Source: Antedon mediterranea
Lineage: Eukaryota > Echinodermata > Crinoidea > Comatulida > Antedonidae
Reading direction: 5' to 3'
Assembly: GCF_964355755.1 (NCBI RefSeq)
Contig: NC_092678.1
Coordinates: 19,440,922-19,504,921, forward strand
DNA length: 64,000 bases
Shown: positions 36,397 through 47,744 of the stretch, one piece after another
Numbering within the stretch: position 1 is the stretch's first letter
How the letters are laid out: each line of letters begins with the position of its first letter
The notes under the pieces: model-generated
Seen by the model: only the letters and a program-made list of their open reading frames with translations
Database searches by the model: none
What the model was told of the DNA's origin: nothing
Made by a program: the position numbers and the translations under genes

Positions 36397-38585
36397 TTAC
36401 AGATACCATTCAAGATTCCTTAGATGATCCGACTGAATATTGCACATTCTGGCATTCACGCGATATCGAAATGGAATCACCTTGTTTAGACCCTTTGTGA
36501 AATCTCTCAGTTTAAATCCTTCTACACGACTTCCAGAAGAAGGAAAATTTTGAATATTTACTTTTTTACTCAACAAATCACTTTCCTCTGTGACCGCTGT
36601 AAATAATGCACGTAAATAACGTATAAACAACAAAGTGTTATCGAAGTATTCAAAGGGTTGTAATTGTTTTAAATCTTGGCGACCAGTGTCTGCTCTGGCG
36701 ACCTCTACAAGCTGATCTTCCCTCTCACGAGTAAGTTTACTGTGTATGTTTGCTTGCGGAATCAACTCTACCCAATGTACTGTTTGCATAATAAGGACTG
36801 CATGTTTATTAGTTTCACTTATAAGAGGACGCATTGATGAAAGAAGTTGCTTATCGCCAATGAAATCTGCAACATTCGATGCCATAATGCGGTCATGTTT
36901 TATCGCAACGTCTTTACATAGCGTAGTGCATTCCTTCACAAAACAGTTACAACTTATCTGATGCTTTTGGATAAAAGAGATCGCATTTCGAACAACACTA
37001 GTAATATAACTATGAAATAGATCGACAATGGAATCTTCATTTTTAAACATTTTACTTGCTCGGATGTAGTCCCATCCACGGAATGGAAAGTTATTAGGGG
37101 GAATGCAATATTCGAAGTTGCATGTCTCTGGTGTAAATTGCTGATTTACGTTGGCACCCCGGTTTTCTGGTAACGGAGGTCCCGTGAGTGTAGGATTATC
37201 AAATTGTAATTCACTACCGTCGCCGTCATGTTTCAAGAACAGACCGTCGATGAAATAATTAGCGGTCGACTCGCCATGTCTTTCTGGGACTGATTGGCAA
37301 TAAGAAGATGCACCTTGGGAGTTACTGGACCAAATGCCATTCCTAAACAAGTCTGTTCTCTGCCCAACCAAATCGATTGAATCAAATTTGCTGATATCGC
37401 ATTGTAGATCTAACCACTTCTTCCAAACTTCTTTTATTTTCGATAGATTCTCTTTATCAAGAAGCAATTCATCAGACGTTTTAGCCTTTAGAGAATCAGC
37501 ATCATGATCAACTAGCTCTTTCAGCATGGATATTAGAAAATGAAAATCGTTATCAGGTAGTTGAAGAGAGTACCAGATATTAGTAACGGTCTCTTCAATG
37601 GCATCTCTTGAACTTTGAGTTACCATCATGTAGATGAAGAGTACATTCCTTGCCATAACAAATGGACTGATGTCTGCCAATGTATACCTTACATTACCAG
37701 TGAAGTCTTTTGGGAGTGACGCTGTTGTGAGAAGTACATTTCGCAAGTCCCCAACATCAGCAAACAGCACACTGTAATCTTTTTCGAGTGATCTTCCTAA
37801 ATCTTCTGAGGAATTGGCCTCATTTACGTTCAACTTCAAAACATCAACTGCAATGGTACAGCCAAAGTATTCAGGGCAATATTCTATTGTAGGACCCGAC
37901 CAAAAACGGTACATATTAACAAGATCGAGGAACGCCTTTTGAACTTGTTTACACGATGGTTTGTGACGCTTCCAATCGGCCTTCTGGCATTTCTTACCGC
38001 AGTAGTCAATTTCACAACATGCAGCACACTATTAATAAAGATCAAAACAGTGATGGTTAGGGCAGTTTTCTCGGAAAGACGAGTGTCGATGTTAAATAAT
38101 ACGGCCTTACATTAGGCGACGACCCACCCCACTTACCACACATGTTCATACTCCCTAACATGCACCCCACGGTAAGCACTACACTATAGATATTCAGCTG
38201 TAGGCCTACTATATACTACTAATGCATGGTATTAAATTCAAATATAACAGGCCTGCACGACTTGTCTTACATACGTACTTTCCTTACATACGTACTTTCC
38301 TAATTAAGAGTGCAACGACTACCATTATGTCATCACTTTTTTAAAACAAATATAAAATAGAGTCTTATAATCCTATCATACCGATAAGCAGTTTGTCCTT
38401 TTCGAACATACGAAACACTGTCTGTTTCTATTCCACATATCACATTCAACCTGATGTCTCAGCTTATCTCGTTCCATACATTGTTGTCCACAATATTCAG
38501 CAATGTTGCATCTAGAGCACTTCGGAAAAGACTTTTCCGATATTTTGTCCTCACAACGCCAACATAATCCTTGTTCAACATCCAT
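36397..38585 (-). CDS. Double-MYND zinc-finger protein with DUF4470-like region, paralogue 1
   Basis: Exons 38585-38382 and 38028-36397 encode 611 residues. The first MYND finger (C8-x2-C11, C23-x2-C26, YC32-x3-C36, H44-x3-C48) lies in exon 1. The second (C57-x2-C60, C69-x2-C72, YC78-x3-C82, H90-x3-C94) is split by the 353-bp intron after residue 68. Residues about 120-185 (DVLKLNVNEA..., VLFADVGDLRNVLLT, VMARNVLFIYMM) resemble DUF4470, the N-terminal domain of the dynein-assembly factor DNAAF3, also found joined to MYND fingers. No SET motifs are seen, so this is not an SMYD methyltransferase. MYND fingers bind proline-rich peptides, so a protein-interaction role is likely, but no function can be assigned. 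This is the most diverged of the three paralogues. Confidence 0.88.
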
Positions 38586-38650
38586 GTTGATGTTATTCCC
38601 AAAACAGTAGGCCTACTGTATTATTTGAAGCTAGGCGTTTTAGTTGTAAA

Positions 38651-38716
38651 TTGGAAATTCCCAATTCTAATTGTAGACAAAAATATGACGACAGCAAGAA
38701 CGCCGCCTATCATTAC
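38651..38716 (-). promoter_or_regulatory. Promoter module of MYND paralogue 1: kappaB + CRE-like
   Basis: GGAAATTCCC at 38653-38662 (GGGAATTTCC on the gene strand) is a consensus NF-kappaB site, 68 bp before the ATG. TGACGACA at 38686 is a weakened CRE. CGCCGCCTATCATTA follows. The order and spacing match paralogues 2 and 3. Confidence 0.55.
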
Positions 38717-38759
38717 ACAAATAAGTAGGCTTGTACAACAGGCATTCCCACACAACAGA

Positions 38760-39340
38760 AAGTAGTTCTTTTTTTAAACGAAATATCGTTTTATTAACTT
38801 TTCTAACTTTTGTATTATTACATTGATTGGTTCTCATTGTGTCTGCTATTTTTAATGTATTGTATATTACATTTTTGGGAAAGAATTCCCAAATATCTGA
38901 TAATTTTCACTATTGGATCCTTTTTCAATAATTTTCTTCATTCGTCTGATTGTGTATTCAATCTGGTAATTCGTGTTTTTTTTAATTAAAGAATAAATAG
39001 TGAATGTAAATTAATATTTCGTTACTAACACCCTATTTTGAATAGCTCAAACAATATTTTATTTCTTCATACAGTATATGTATTTTCCACTAATAAATAA
39101 CAAATAATTTTTTTTTCTTAAATTAATTCGTCAAATTATAATATGGACAGTTATTTTATTGGACAATACGAATAAGAAATACTTTTTTCTTCATATATGT
39201 ATTTTCTACTAATAAATAAAATTTTTTTTTTCTTCAATTAATTCCTCAAATCGAACGCACACAGTTATATTATTATACAATACGAGCAAAATAAATAAAC
39301 TCGAAATTATAGGGCCTACATTGTTTAGTTTACTTTTTAA
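38760..39340. other. AT-rich spacer; no gene seen
   Basis: Low-complexity sequence with two related blocks around 39060-39120 and 39175-39235 (TATGTATTTTCCACTAATAA / TATGTATTTTCTACTAATAA), a short local duplication. Confidence 0.5.
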
Positions 39341-39356
39341 TGTTTATAATGTTTGA

Positions 39357-39752
39357 TTCCTCCTCGTCGATGATGTTGATGGTCACTCGGTTCTGTCCAA
39401 CCAGCTGTTTCGTTCAGCATCGGTGGGGTCGAGACTCCTCGTCGTCGATGATAATGTTGATGGTTACTCGGTTCTGTCCAACCAACTGCTTCGTTCAGCA
39501 TCGGTGGGGTTGAGACTCTCGTCGTTGATGATGTTGATGGTTACTCGGTTCTGTCCAACCAACTGCTTCGTTCAGCATCGGTAGGGTTGAGACTCCTCGT
39601 AGTCGATGATGTTGATGGTTACTCGGTTCTGTCCAACAAACTGCTCAGTCCAACATCGGTGGGATTGAGACTCGTCGTCGATGATGTTGATGGTTACTCG
39701 GTTCTGTCCAACCACCTGCTTAGTTCAACATCGGTGGGTTGAAACGCCTCAT
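39357..39752 (-). repeat. 79-bp tandem array downstream of MYND paralogue 2
   Basis: Five units of 77-80 bp containing GATGTTGATGGTTACTCGGT, TCTGTCCAACCAACTGCTTC and CATCGGTGGGGTTGAGACTC. A single unit-like copy lies at 44597-44645, also downstream of a MYND paralogue. There it is the 3' end of an open frame, so the array is probably an amplified piece of the 3' flank of the ancestral gene unit. Confidence 0.85.
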
Positions 39753-40457
39753 TGACAATTTACAACTCCACTCCCAAAGACTTGTAATAAGACTTTGTTA
39801 ATGTAGAGCATCGTGTGTATATGTTTGTCGGTCTCGTGAACGGATTGCCACCTTTAAGAAGGATAGTGAATGAATTCGCTTATGGTTATCCTTGGCAATT
39901 TGCCTAAATAAATAAAATAAAAAATAAAATAAATAAAATTGTCGATTGATTGATGTTGGCACATATTTGAAACTCCTTTCATCGATGGCCAATATGAAAT
40001 CTTGAATTGAGCATTTCTAATAGTTGAAGCTGGTTTTGCTGATAGGCCAAACCATACGAATATTATGTATATAAAGTGCATAATTGTAGCAGGATTGAGA
40101 ACAGCTATATCACACGTACCTGCAATGTGAATTGTATTATATCACAACTGCAACCGTAACCGTAACAGTGTTTATATCGAAAAACTATTTTCTAGTTGAT
40201 TCAATGGATGTATCTCATCATCTAAAATCTCCGTGCAAAATCGGGACATGAGTCTCTTGGAATTGTCGACGACGGTATGCCATCGGTACTGTAACCGACA
40301 GCAAAAGATATCAACGTACATCAATTATAATGTCCGTCTTAGTGTTTACATGGCAGAATTATATTAGAGTATTAATAGATTAGTGTCAGGATTATACTGT
40401 GATAAATGTACCTTTCATCACAACAGATTTCAACCTAAACCAATGGAGCCTCCAGGC

Positions 40458-42825
40458 CTAAAAATGCCATTCAAGATTTCTCGGATATGCAGGAAAGATG
40501 TTACATAATCTTGCGTTCTGTCGATATTGAAATGGAATCACCTTGTTCAACCCCTTTGTAAAGTCTCGCAATTTAAATCCTTCTAGTCGTTTGCCAGTAA
40601 ATGGAAACCTCGGGATAGGTTCAACAACACCATGGCCTAAGTTTGGATTTGTTGTACCTGAAAATACAGCTCGTAAAAAACGAATAAACAACGATGTGTT
40701 ATCGAAGTACTCACACTTAGGGTATAGTGGTAATTTCTTTAATTCTTGGCACCCAGTTTCAGACTTGACGACTTCTAAAACCTTATCTGCTCTCTCGCGA
40801 TTTACTGGATGGTTTACATCGGCTTCTGGAATAAACTGAATCCAACCATGAGTTTCCATCAAAAGAACTGCATGCTTATTGGTTGTACTCAGAAGAGGAC
40901 GCATTGACGAAAGAATTTGTTTAAACCCAGTTACGTCTACAGCTTGCGATGCTGTAATACGATCGTACGTTGGTTTAACATCCGATTGTTTGTATAATAA
41001 AGTGAAATCTCCAACACAACAGTTAAAGCTGATCCGATGTTTTTTAATAAAAGTGATGGCATTTCTAACAACATTGGTAATGTAACCATAGAATAACTTG
41101 ACAATTGAGTATTCGTTTTTAAACATCTTGCTTGCTTGAATGTAATCCCATCCACGAAAGGGATTATGGAGAGGAGGGATACAGTACTCGAAGTTACATG
41201 TTGCCATTGGTGAACGCTGGTGGTTTCTGCTCGACAGTAATGGAGGACCCGTAAGTGTTGGGTTTTCAAATCGTAAAGTACCTAAACAATCATCTTTTAA
41301 GAAAAGTCCGTCGTTATAATATTGGGAGACCGATTCCAGGTGCTTTTCCGGGACCTTTTGACAGTAATCGGAAGCATCCTGAGAGTTACTGCACCAAATA
41401 CCGTTACTAAACAAGGTTGTTCTCTGCCCAACCAAATCGATTGAATTGGATTTGCTGGTATCACATTCCAGTTCCAACCACTTCTTCCAGATTTCTTTTA
41501 TCTTTGATAGATCTTCTTGGTTAAGAAGCAATTCACCAGACGTTTTCACCTTCAAGGTATCAGCATCATGATCAACTAGCTCTTTCAGCATGGATACTAG
41601 AAAATCGAAATCTTCATCAGGTAGTTGAAGTGAGTACCAGATATTAGTAACTGTCTCTTCAATGTCATCTCTTGAATTCTGAGTTAACATCATGTAGATG
41701 AAGAGTACATTTCTTGCCATAACAAAAGGACTGATGGCTGCCAATGTATACATTACATTACCAGTGAAGTCTTTTGGAAGCGATGCTGTCGTAAGTAACA
41801 CGCTTCCTAAGTCACCTACATCGCCAAACAAAACGTTGTAATCTTTTGACAGTGGACTTGTGAAATATGTCGAAGCAATTACACTTGCTTCATTTATCTT
41901 TAGCTTCAGGACGTCAATTGCAATAGTGGGATTAAAGTACACATGAATATTTGTTAATCGGATCAATTTAGTCATCATCCGTTGACGATAATCAAAAACC
42001 ATCATTTGAAAATAGTCCTGTATTCGTTCGCATATTATTTTATGATGTTTCCAATCATCTCTTTGGCACTTCTGACTACAGTAAGACACTTCACGGCAAT
42101 GGGTACACTAAAACAAAAAATGAAAACATTCAGAAAAACATCCTCTGTTCTTGAAAAAAAACCTTCCACAAGTTCCTTCGAATCGCGGATGAAATGAATT
42201 GTCAGTTTAATACTTAAAATAATAGTATTAAAGATAGGAGTCAAAATAAAAGGAAAATATGCACATAAAAAAATACTGTATACACAAAGAGCTAGTTGAT
42301 CAGGATGCACACCCAAGTTTTATTTGTGTTGTCATGTTTTTCAGTAGGGAGATATTGATGATCCGATACCCATGGTAATTGTAGGCATACTCGTTATACT
42401 ACATCATTTATGGGAAACATTTTGTGACGTCGTAAACCTATACACGACCATCCAACCATGGCTAGAAAGGTCCAAGATATAGGCCTATGTCATTTTTACC
42501 TTCATCGAGAAATTACATGGGTCACGTGCTTAGGCCTATCACTACGGTACTACTGTACTATTGAAGTAGGCCTACTTTACATGGATGAGAGCTTTGTTTA
42601 ATATAAATTGGAACATGGGCCTACCCATTTGCAGTCAGTTTTTTTAACACAAGCAAAACACTGTCCGTTTCTATTCCACATATCACATTCAACCTGATGT
42701 CTCAGCTTATCTTGTTCCCTACATTGTTCTCCACAATATTCAGCAATGTTGCACCTAGAACACTTCTTTCCTTCTTCTGTCTTTTCATCCTCACAACGCC
42801 AACATAAGCCTTGTTCCACGTCCAT
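40458..42825 (-). CDS. Double-MYND zinc-finger protein with DUF4470-like region, paralogue 2
   Basis: Exons 42825-42625 and 42107-40458 encode 616 residues. Two complete MYND fingers are present, the second running from QCFACVKKTDCKW in exon 1 to CTHCREVSYCSQKC in exon 2. The DUF4470-like part reads DVLKLKINEA..., VLFGDVGDLGSVLLTTASLP, VMARNVLFIYMML. A long conserved C-terminal region contains PFRGWDYIQASKMF, SSMRPLLSTTNKHAVLLME, FDNTSLFIRFLRAVFS and GFKLRDFTKGLNKVIPF. It is much closer to paralogue 3 than to paralogue 1. The start at 42825 (MDVEQGLCWRCED) is chosen because all paralogues agree there; the frame is open further upstream. Confidence 0.88.
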
Positions 42826-42886
42826 TCTGTAACGCATTGAACGAAATTGTGTAATACAGGGTATGTGCTTTTTAAAAATAAAGTTT

Positions 42887-42950
42887 GGGAATTCCCAATT
42901 CAAGGCTATGACGTAAGCTTTGGTACGTTTACAACAGCGCCATCTATAAT
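42887..42950 (-). promoter_or_regulatory. Promoter module of MYND paralogue 2: kappaB + CRE-like + GCGCCATCTATAAT
   Basis: GGGAATTCCC (42887-42896, a palindromic kappaB site, 62 bp before the ATG), TGACGTAA (42909-42916) and GCGCCATCTATAAT (42937-42950) occur in the same order as in the other paralogues. Confidence 0.6.
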
Positions 42951-43029
42951 TAATTGAAATTGTAATAAGGCAATCTACAAAGACACGTTTTTTCAGGATT
43001 AATGACAACAAAATATAATTATGTTGTTA

Positions 43030-43067
43030 TCTTTACCACGACAGCATAGTTCTCGTCCGACATTCAT
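43030..43067 (-). pseudogene. Relic or alternative first exon of a fourth MYND gene
   Basis: On the minus strand ATG at 43067 opens MNVGRELCCRG, which lines up with MDVERGLCWRCE of the paralogues over about 11 codons. It then either continues to a stop after about 22 codons or meets a donor-like G|GTAAAG at 43037-43036. The CRE site of its promoter block lies 88 bp upstream, the same spacing as in paralogue 2 (84 bp). It is either a decayed duplicate or an alternative first exon for paralogue 2 that would skip the first finger. Confidence 0.5.
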
Positions 43068-43126
43068 GATATTGTAATTCTGTCCAAATCAGCATCGTTT
43101 TATGTTAGGCGTAATTGTAGTAAATA

Positions 43127-43192
43127 AGCAATTCCCAATTCTAATTTTAAACTATGACGTCAATAGAGGTTAACAATAGTGCCACCAATATC
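43127..43192 (-). promoter_or_regulatory. Fourth copy of the MYND promoter module
   Basis: GCAATTCCCAATTCTAATTT, then a perfect CRE TGACGTCA (43155-43162), TTAACAATAG and GTGCCACCAATATC. It is homologous to the modules before paralogues 1-3. The kappaB site is weakened (GCAATTCCC), and only the short relic exon follows. Confidence 0.55.
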
Positions 43193-43499
43193 AAGATACA
43201 CATTTGTAGGCTTAATACAACAGTCGTTCCGATACATCATAAGTTAGTTATTTGTTTCAAGTCTCTTGATAAATATAATTTACTAGTATAATAGGCTTTC
43301 CTATCCTTTTCTAATTCTAAAACAAAAAAAGTCGTACTTGCATTAGTATTTTTTCTCTCTTTTATTTCATTTTAACTTTAGTTTATAGTATAAAAGTAGT
43401 AGAAATATAAACTCCCTATACTTTGAAGTATAAAAAAATAAAATGATAATAATCTTTATTGTCTTTCTTTCTTGTTTGTTCTTTTTCACATACATAAAA

Positions 43500-44300
43500 T
43501 CAGAACTAAAGACAAAAGACCAAAAAAAAGCTTTCGCTTATCGAGTTTTGGCCTTTTAAAATAAATAAAACTTAAACTAGAACGTATATCAATTCTGAGA
43601 AAGAAAAATCTGAAGAAAATTAATTACATAAATGAAAATTAATAACTCACTGGCATTATCAATATGAATATGAAATAAGTAATAGAAGAGTATTATACAC
43701 ACTTTTTTTTTTTAAATAGAAAAAACTAAGCATAATATAAGGTTATTAAATGTTCTTTGTTGACTTTGATGGCAAATTGTGCTCTAAATGAAATTGACTT
43801 AATATTTACTGGGTGTTTATTCCAGAGTTTGGGAACTTGGTATGTTATATTGGTTTGAGATAGAGTCGTAAATTAATAACTCACTGGCATTATCAATATG
43901 AATATGAAATAAGTAATAGAAGAGTATTATACACATTTTTTTTTTTAAATAGAAAAAACTAAGCATCATATAAGGTTATTAAATGTTCTTTGTTGACTTT
44001 GATGGCAAATTGTGTTCTAAATGAAATTGACTTAATATTTACTGGGAGTTTATTCCAGAGTTTGGGAACTTGGTATGTTATATTGGTTTGAGATAGAGTC
44101 GTACGGCAAAAGGGGATCGAGAGATTAAACGGGTCATTAAATCGGGTGTTACATGGATGGTTTACATAGTTAAAGTATAGTATAATATGATGAGGTAATC
44201 TAGAATAAAATAAATCGGAAATAAATTTAAGCACATGCAACTCATACAATTTAAAAACATCTAAAATCAACAATTGCTTAAACAAATGTGCTTATGCCTA
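43500..44300 (-). mobile_element. LINE 3' fragment with internal 232-bp tandem duplication
   Basis: A minus-strand frame ending at 43959 contains NITYQVPKLWNKLPVNIKSI and further RT C-terminal sequence, the same domain end as the LINE at 2.4-3.3 kb but diverged. The segment 43638-43869 is repeated almost exactly at 43870-44102, so the terminal part of the ORF and 3' UTR occurs twice. Confidence 0.75.
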
Positions 44301-44588
44301 CATTTACATTTAAAAAATATAATTCATTATTTTTTTTTTTCACATTAGCTCATCTTTTATTTATATTAAAATCAAATTTATTTGTTATTAATATCTAAGC
44401 TCAAAATCGGACAACTTTCAAACCAATTATTTTTTCCCGAAGAATAATATTTGATGTATATTATATATACATTAAGTAAACAATGAAATATACATACATT
44501 AGCATTTTTGCTTTTTTTTCTAATCAAATGACAATATCTAGCTGATATACTTTAGTTAATTAACAGTTCATTGATAATTAGGCATACA

Positions 44589-44837
44589 CTACTGTTCTGT
44601 CGCATCAATGCTTAGTTCACCATCAGTTGGGGTTTGAGACACTCGGCAAAGATGTGTTCTGGCAGATGGCTTCGCTTCTCTAATGTAACCACAGTGCAAC
44701 TTATTCGCAAAACGAGATCGATTGCAATCATAATGACAGGCATAGCGCATCAACAGCGACCGCTGTCCGCCCGCAAGAAGACTTTCCTTATAATTATTGA
44801 ACCTCAGTGCAACCAATGTTATACGAGATCGACGCAT
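44589..44837 (-). other. Open frame downstream of MYND paralogue 3, unassigned
   Basis: Eighty-two codons, arginine- and cysteine-containing, including ACHYDCNRSRFANKLHCGYI and ending VSQTPTDGELSIDATEQ. The end corresponds to the unit of the 79-bp array downstream of paralogue 2 (SLNPTDAERSSWLDRTE in the same frame). No known domain was recognised. It could be an exon of an unrecognised gene, a decayed coding remnant carried along with the MYND duplication, or chance. Confidence 0.35.
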
Positions 44838-44973
44838 GATTCTCCTTCTTCTTGAACGACAGCAAAGTACACAATGTTAAGACTATTTTAATGAATATAA
44901 AGTTAAATACAAGCCTACTATATGTACTAAAATGTATGTGTCTAAACCCAAAAGGAGTCGTCGTGATTCCCTA

Positions 44974-47403
44974 CTACAAATGCCATTCGAGATTCCTCTG
45001 ATATCCATCGATTATGTTACATAATCTTGCGTTCTGGCGATATTTAAATGGAATCACTTTGTTCAGACCCTTTGTAAAGTCTCGCAATTTGAATCCTGCT
45101 AGACATCTGCTAGGAACTGGAACATTTGGGATTGGCTCACCAACACATAGTTGTACAATTGGATATGTTGTTGCTGAAAATACAGCTCGTAAAAAACGAA
45201 TAAACAACGAAGTGTTATCGAAGTAATCATCTTTGGAGTATAGTTGTAATTTATTTAATTCTTGACACCCAGTTTCAGACCTGACTACTTCTAAAATCTG
45301 ATATGCTCTCTCACGATTTACTGGATGGTATACATCGGCTTCTGGAATAAACTGAAACCAACCATGAGTTTCCATCAGAAGAACTGCATGCTTATTGGTT
45401 GTACTCAGAAGAGGACGCATTGACGAAAGAAGTTGTTTAAACCCAACTACGTCTACAGCTTGCGATGCTGCAATACGATCGTACTTTGGTTTAACATCCG
45501 ATTCTTTGTACAATAAAGTGAAATCTCCAACGCAACAGTTAAAGCTGATCTGATGTCTTTTAATAAAAGAGACGGCATTTCTAACGACACTGGTAATGTA
45601 ACCATGAAATAGTTTGACTATCGAATCTTCGTTTTTAAACATCTTGCTTGCTCGAATGTAATCCCATCCACGAAATGGAATATCGAGAGGAGGGATACAA
45701 TACTCGAGGTTACCTGCCCTTGTTGAAATTTGCTGACACTTGCATGAAAGTAATGGAGGTCCCGTAAGTGTTGGGTTATCAAATCGTAAACTAGTTTCAC
45801 AGTCACCTTTTAAGAAAAGTCCGTTGACAAAATATGTAGCGGTCGACTCGCCATGTCTTTCTGGAACCAATTGGCAGTAACCGGAAGCAAGCTCAGAGTT
45901 ACTGGACCAGATACCGTTCCTAAACAAGTTTGTTCTCTGCCCAACCAAATCGATGGAATTCCATTTGCCGGTGTCGCATTCTAATTCCAACCACTTACTC
46001 CAAACCTCTTTTATCTTTGATAGATTATCTTGGTTAAGAAGCAATTCACCAGACGTTTTAGACTTTAGAGTATCAACATCATAAACAGCTAGCTCTTTCA
46101 GCATGGATACAAGAAAATGGAAATCCTCGTCAGGAAGTTGAAGTGAGTACCAGATATTAGTAACTGTCTCTTCAATGGCATCTCTTGAACTCTGTGTCAC
46201 CATCATGTAGATGAAGAGTACATTTCTTGCCATAACAAAAGGACTGATGTCTGCCAATTTATACCTTACATTACCGGTGAAGTCTTTTGGAAGCGATGCT
46301 GTCGTAAGTAACATGCTTCCTAAGTCACCTACATCACCAAATAAAACGTTGTAATCTCTTCTTGCTAGTGGTCCTTCGGCATCTATCGAAGACACACGTT
46401 TGGCCTCATTTAAGTTTAGCTTCAAAACATAAACTGCAATAGTTTGACTAAAGTAGCTGTGGATTTTTGTTTGTCGGCGCCAACTTAACATTCGAAGACT
46501 GTAATTTGTAACTATGTTGTAAAAAGCTTTTCGAATTTCTAAACATGATGATTTATGACGTTTTCGATCAGCCCTTTGACAATCCACACCACAGTAAGCC
46601 ACTTCACGACAGGCAGAACACTGTATTGAAAAAAAAGGTTTAGGGTTAGGCTGATTTTACTTACTTATTGTCTATTAGTAAGGAATGTTGTTTTTTAGAT
46701 TTTTATTTTGGTAGTAGGCCTACTGTACGTTCTTAACTAGCGGCGCTTAATATACAGTCAGGGGAAAAATGGCAAAATTGTTCCTACAGTCTAGGGATTT
46801 TTATCAGATAATCTATATTGTTTTGACTACTCTTGTAACATGACCACAGTGCTGATTTTTACCATTTTCCTTTAACTGCAATTATAATGTATACGGCATT
46901 CTAGACCAGTAACCCACAACATAGTCCTATTCTATATTAATGATGTAGAAATAAGGAGGAAGTAATATTTTATTATATACATCCGTCGTAGTGATAATTC
47001 ACTAGACATTTGTGACGTCGTACAGAAAACCTGCCAAACATGTGATCCGCGAAGGAAGCTGCTTTGTCGATTCTTGATGTGGGAATTCTGGGATATCTTA
47101 TTTTATGCATCGTCTGCAACGCATATTTGTGGGGAGATTATCTAAAATAATGAGCTAGTTCTGCATAATAATTCAGTAATCAATTGAAACATAGCCTACC
47201 CATATGCATACAGTTTCATTACCACACGCAGAACACTGCTTTCTATTTCTATTCCACATATCACATTCAACCTGATGTCTCAGCTTATCTCGTTCCCTAC
47301 AATGTTCTCCACAATATTCAGCAATGTTACACCTAGAACACTTCTTTCCCTTGTCCGACTTTTTATCCTCACAACGCCAACATAAGCCTCGTTCCACGTC
47401 CAT
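44974..47403 (-). CDS. Double-MYND zinc-finger protein with DUF4470-like region, paralogue 3
   Basis: Exons 47403-47200 and 46620-44974 encode 616 residues. The layout is identical to paralogues 1 and 2. The first finger is in exon 1 (CWRCEDKKSDKGKKCSRC...YCGEHC). The second is split by a 579-bp phase-0 intron (QCSACGNETVCIW | CSACREVAYCGVDC). Then come the DUF4470-like segment (VLFGDVGDLGSMLLTTASLP) and the conserved C-terminal region ending NARLCNIIDGYQRNLEWHL. All zinc ligands are present in both fingers. There are no frameshifts, so the gene looks active. Its promoter faces that of RIBC2, with about 1.5 kb between the two ATGs. Confidence 0.88.
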
Positions 47404-47502
47404 TCTGTAACGGCATTGAACGAAATGGAGGAAAAGGAAGCAGCCTATAATAATAGTAATTACCCACACACGATAAGTTTCAAGTTTACCGTATGTAAAT
47501 GT

Positions 47503-47553
47503 GGGAATTTCCAATAGTTATGACGTTATGGTATTAACAGCGCCATCTATAAT
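47503..47553 (-). promoter_or_regulatory. Promoter module of MYND paralogue 3: kappaB + CRE-like + GCGCCATCTATAAT
   Basis: GGGAATTTCC (47503-47512, 100 bp before the ATG), TGACGTTA (47521-47528) and GCGCCATCTATAAT (47540-47553) form the most compact version of the shared module. Confidence 0.6.
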
Positions 47554-47744
47554 ATTAATAACTTTATAAAACACTTCAAGTTATTAGAATTAGACTTAAT
47601 AAGCAAGATTATGAATATTATTGTAAAACTTGTTTGGTAATACAGTAGAACCCCTTCTTTGGGACACCCCTAAACGAAGGCCAAGAATTATATTTAATAA
47701 CAATGCCTACCCCTTTTCCGGAGAAACTTTTGGTTTACCGTACG

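Noticed and set aside
36746-36961. Plus-strand open frames within the MYND genes (also 40543-40839, 40879-41085 and 45014-45226)
   Set aside because: They lie wholly antisense to conserved coding exons and show no domain of their own.
36397-47403. SMYD-type SET-domain methyltransferases
   Set aside because: MYND fingers suggested SMYD, but no NHxCxPN, GEEL or post-SET cysteine pattern is visible in the 550-residue exon 2 products.
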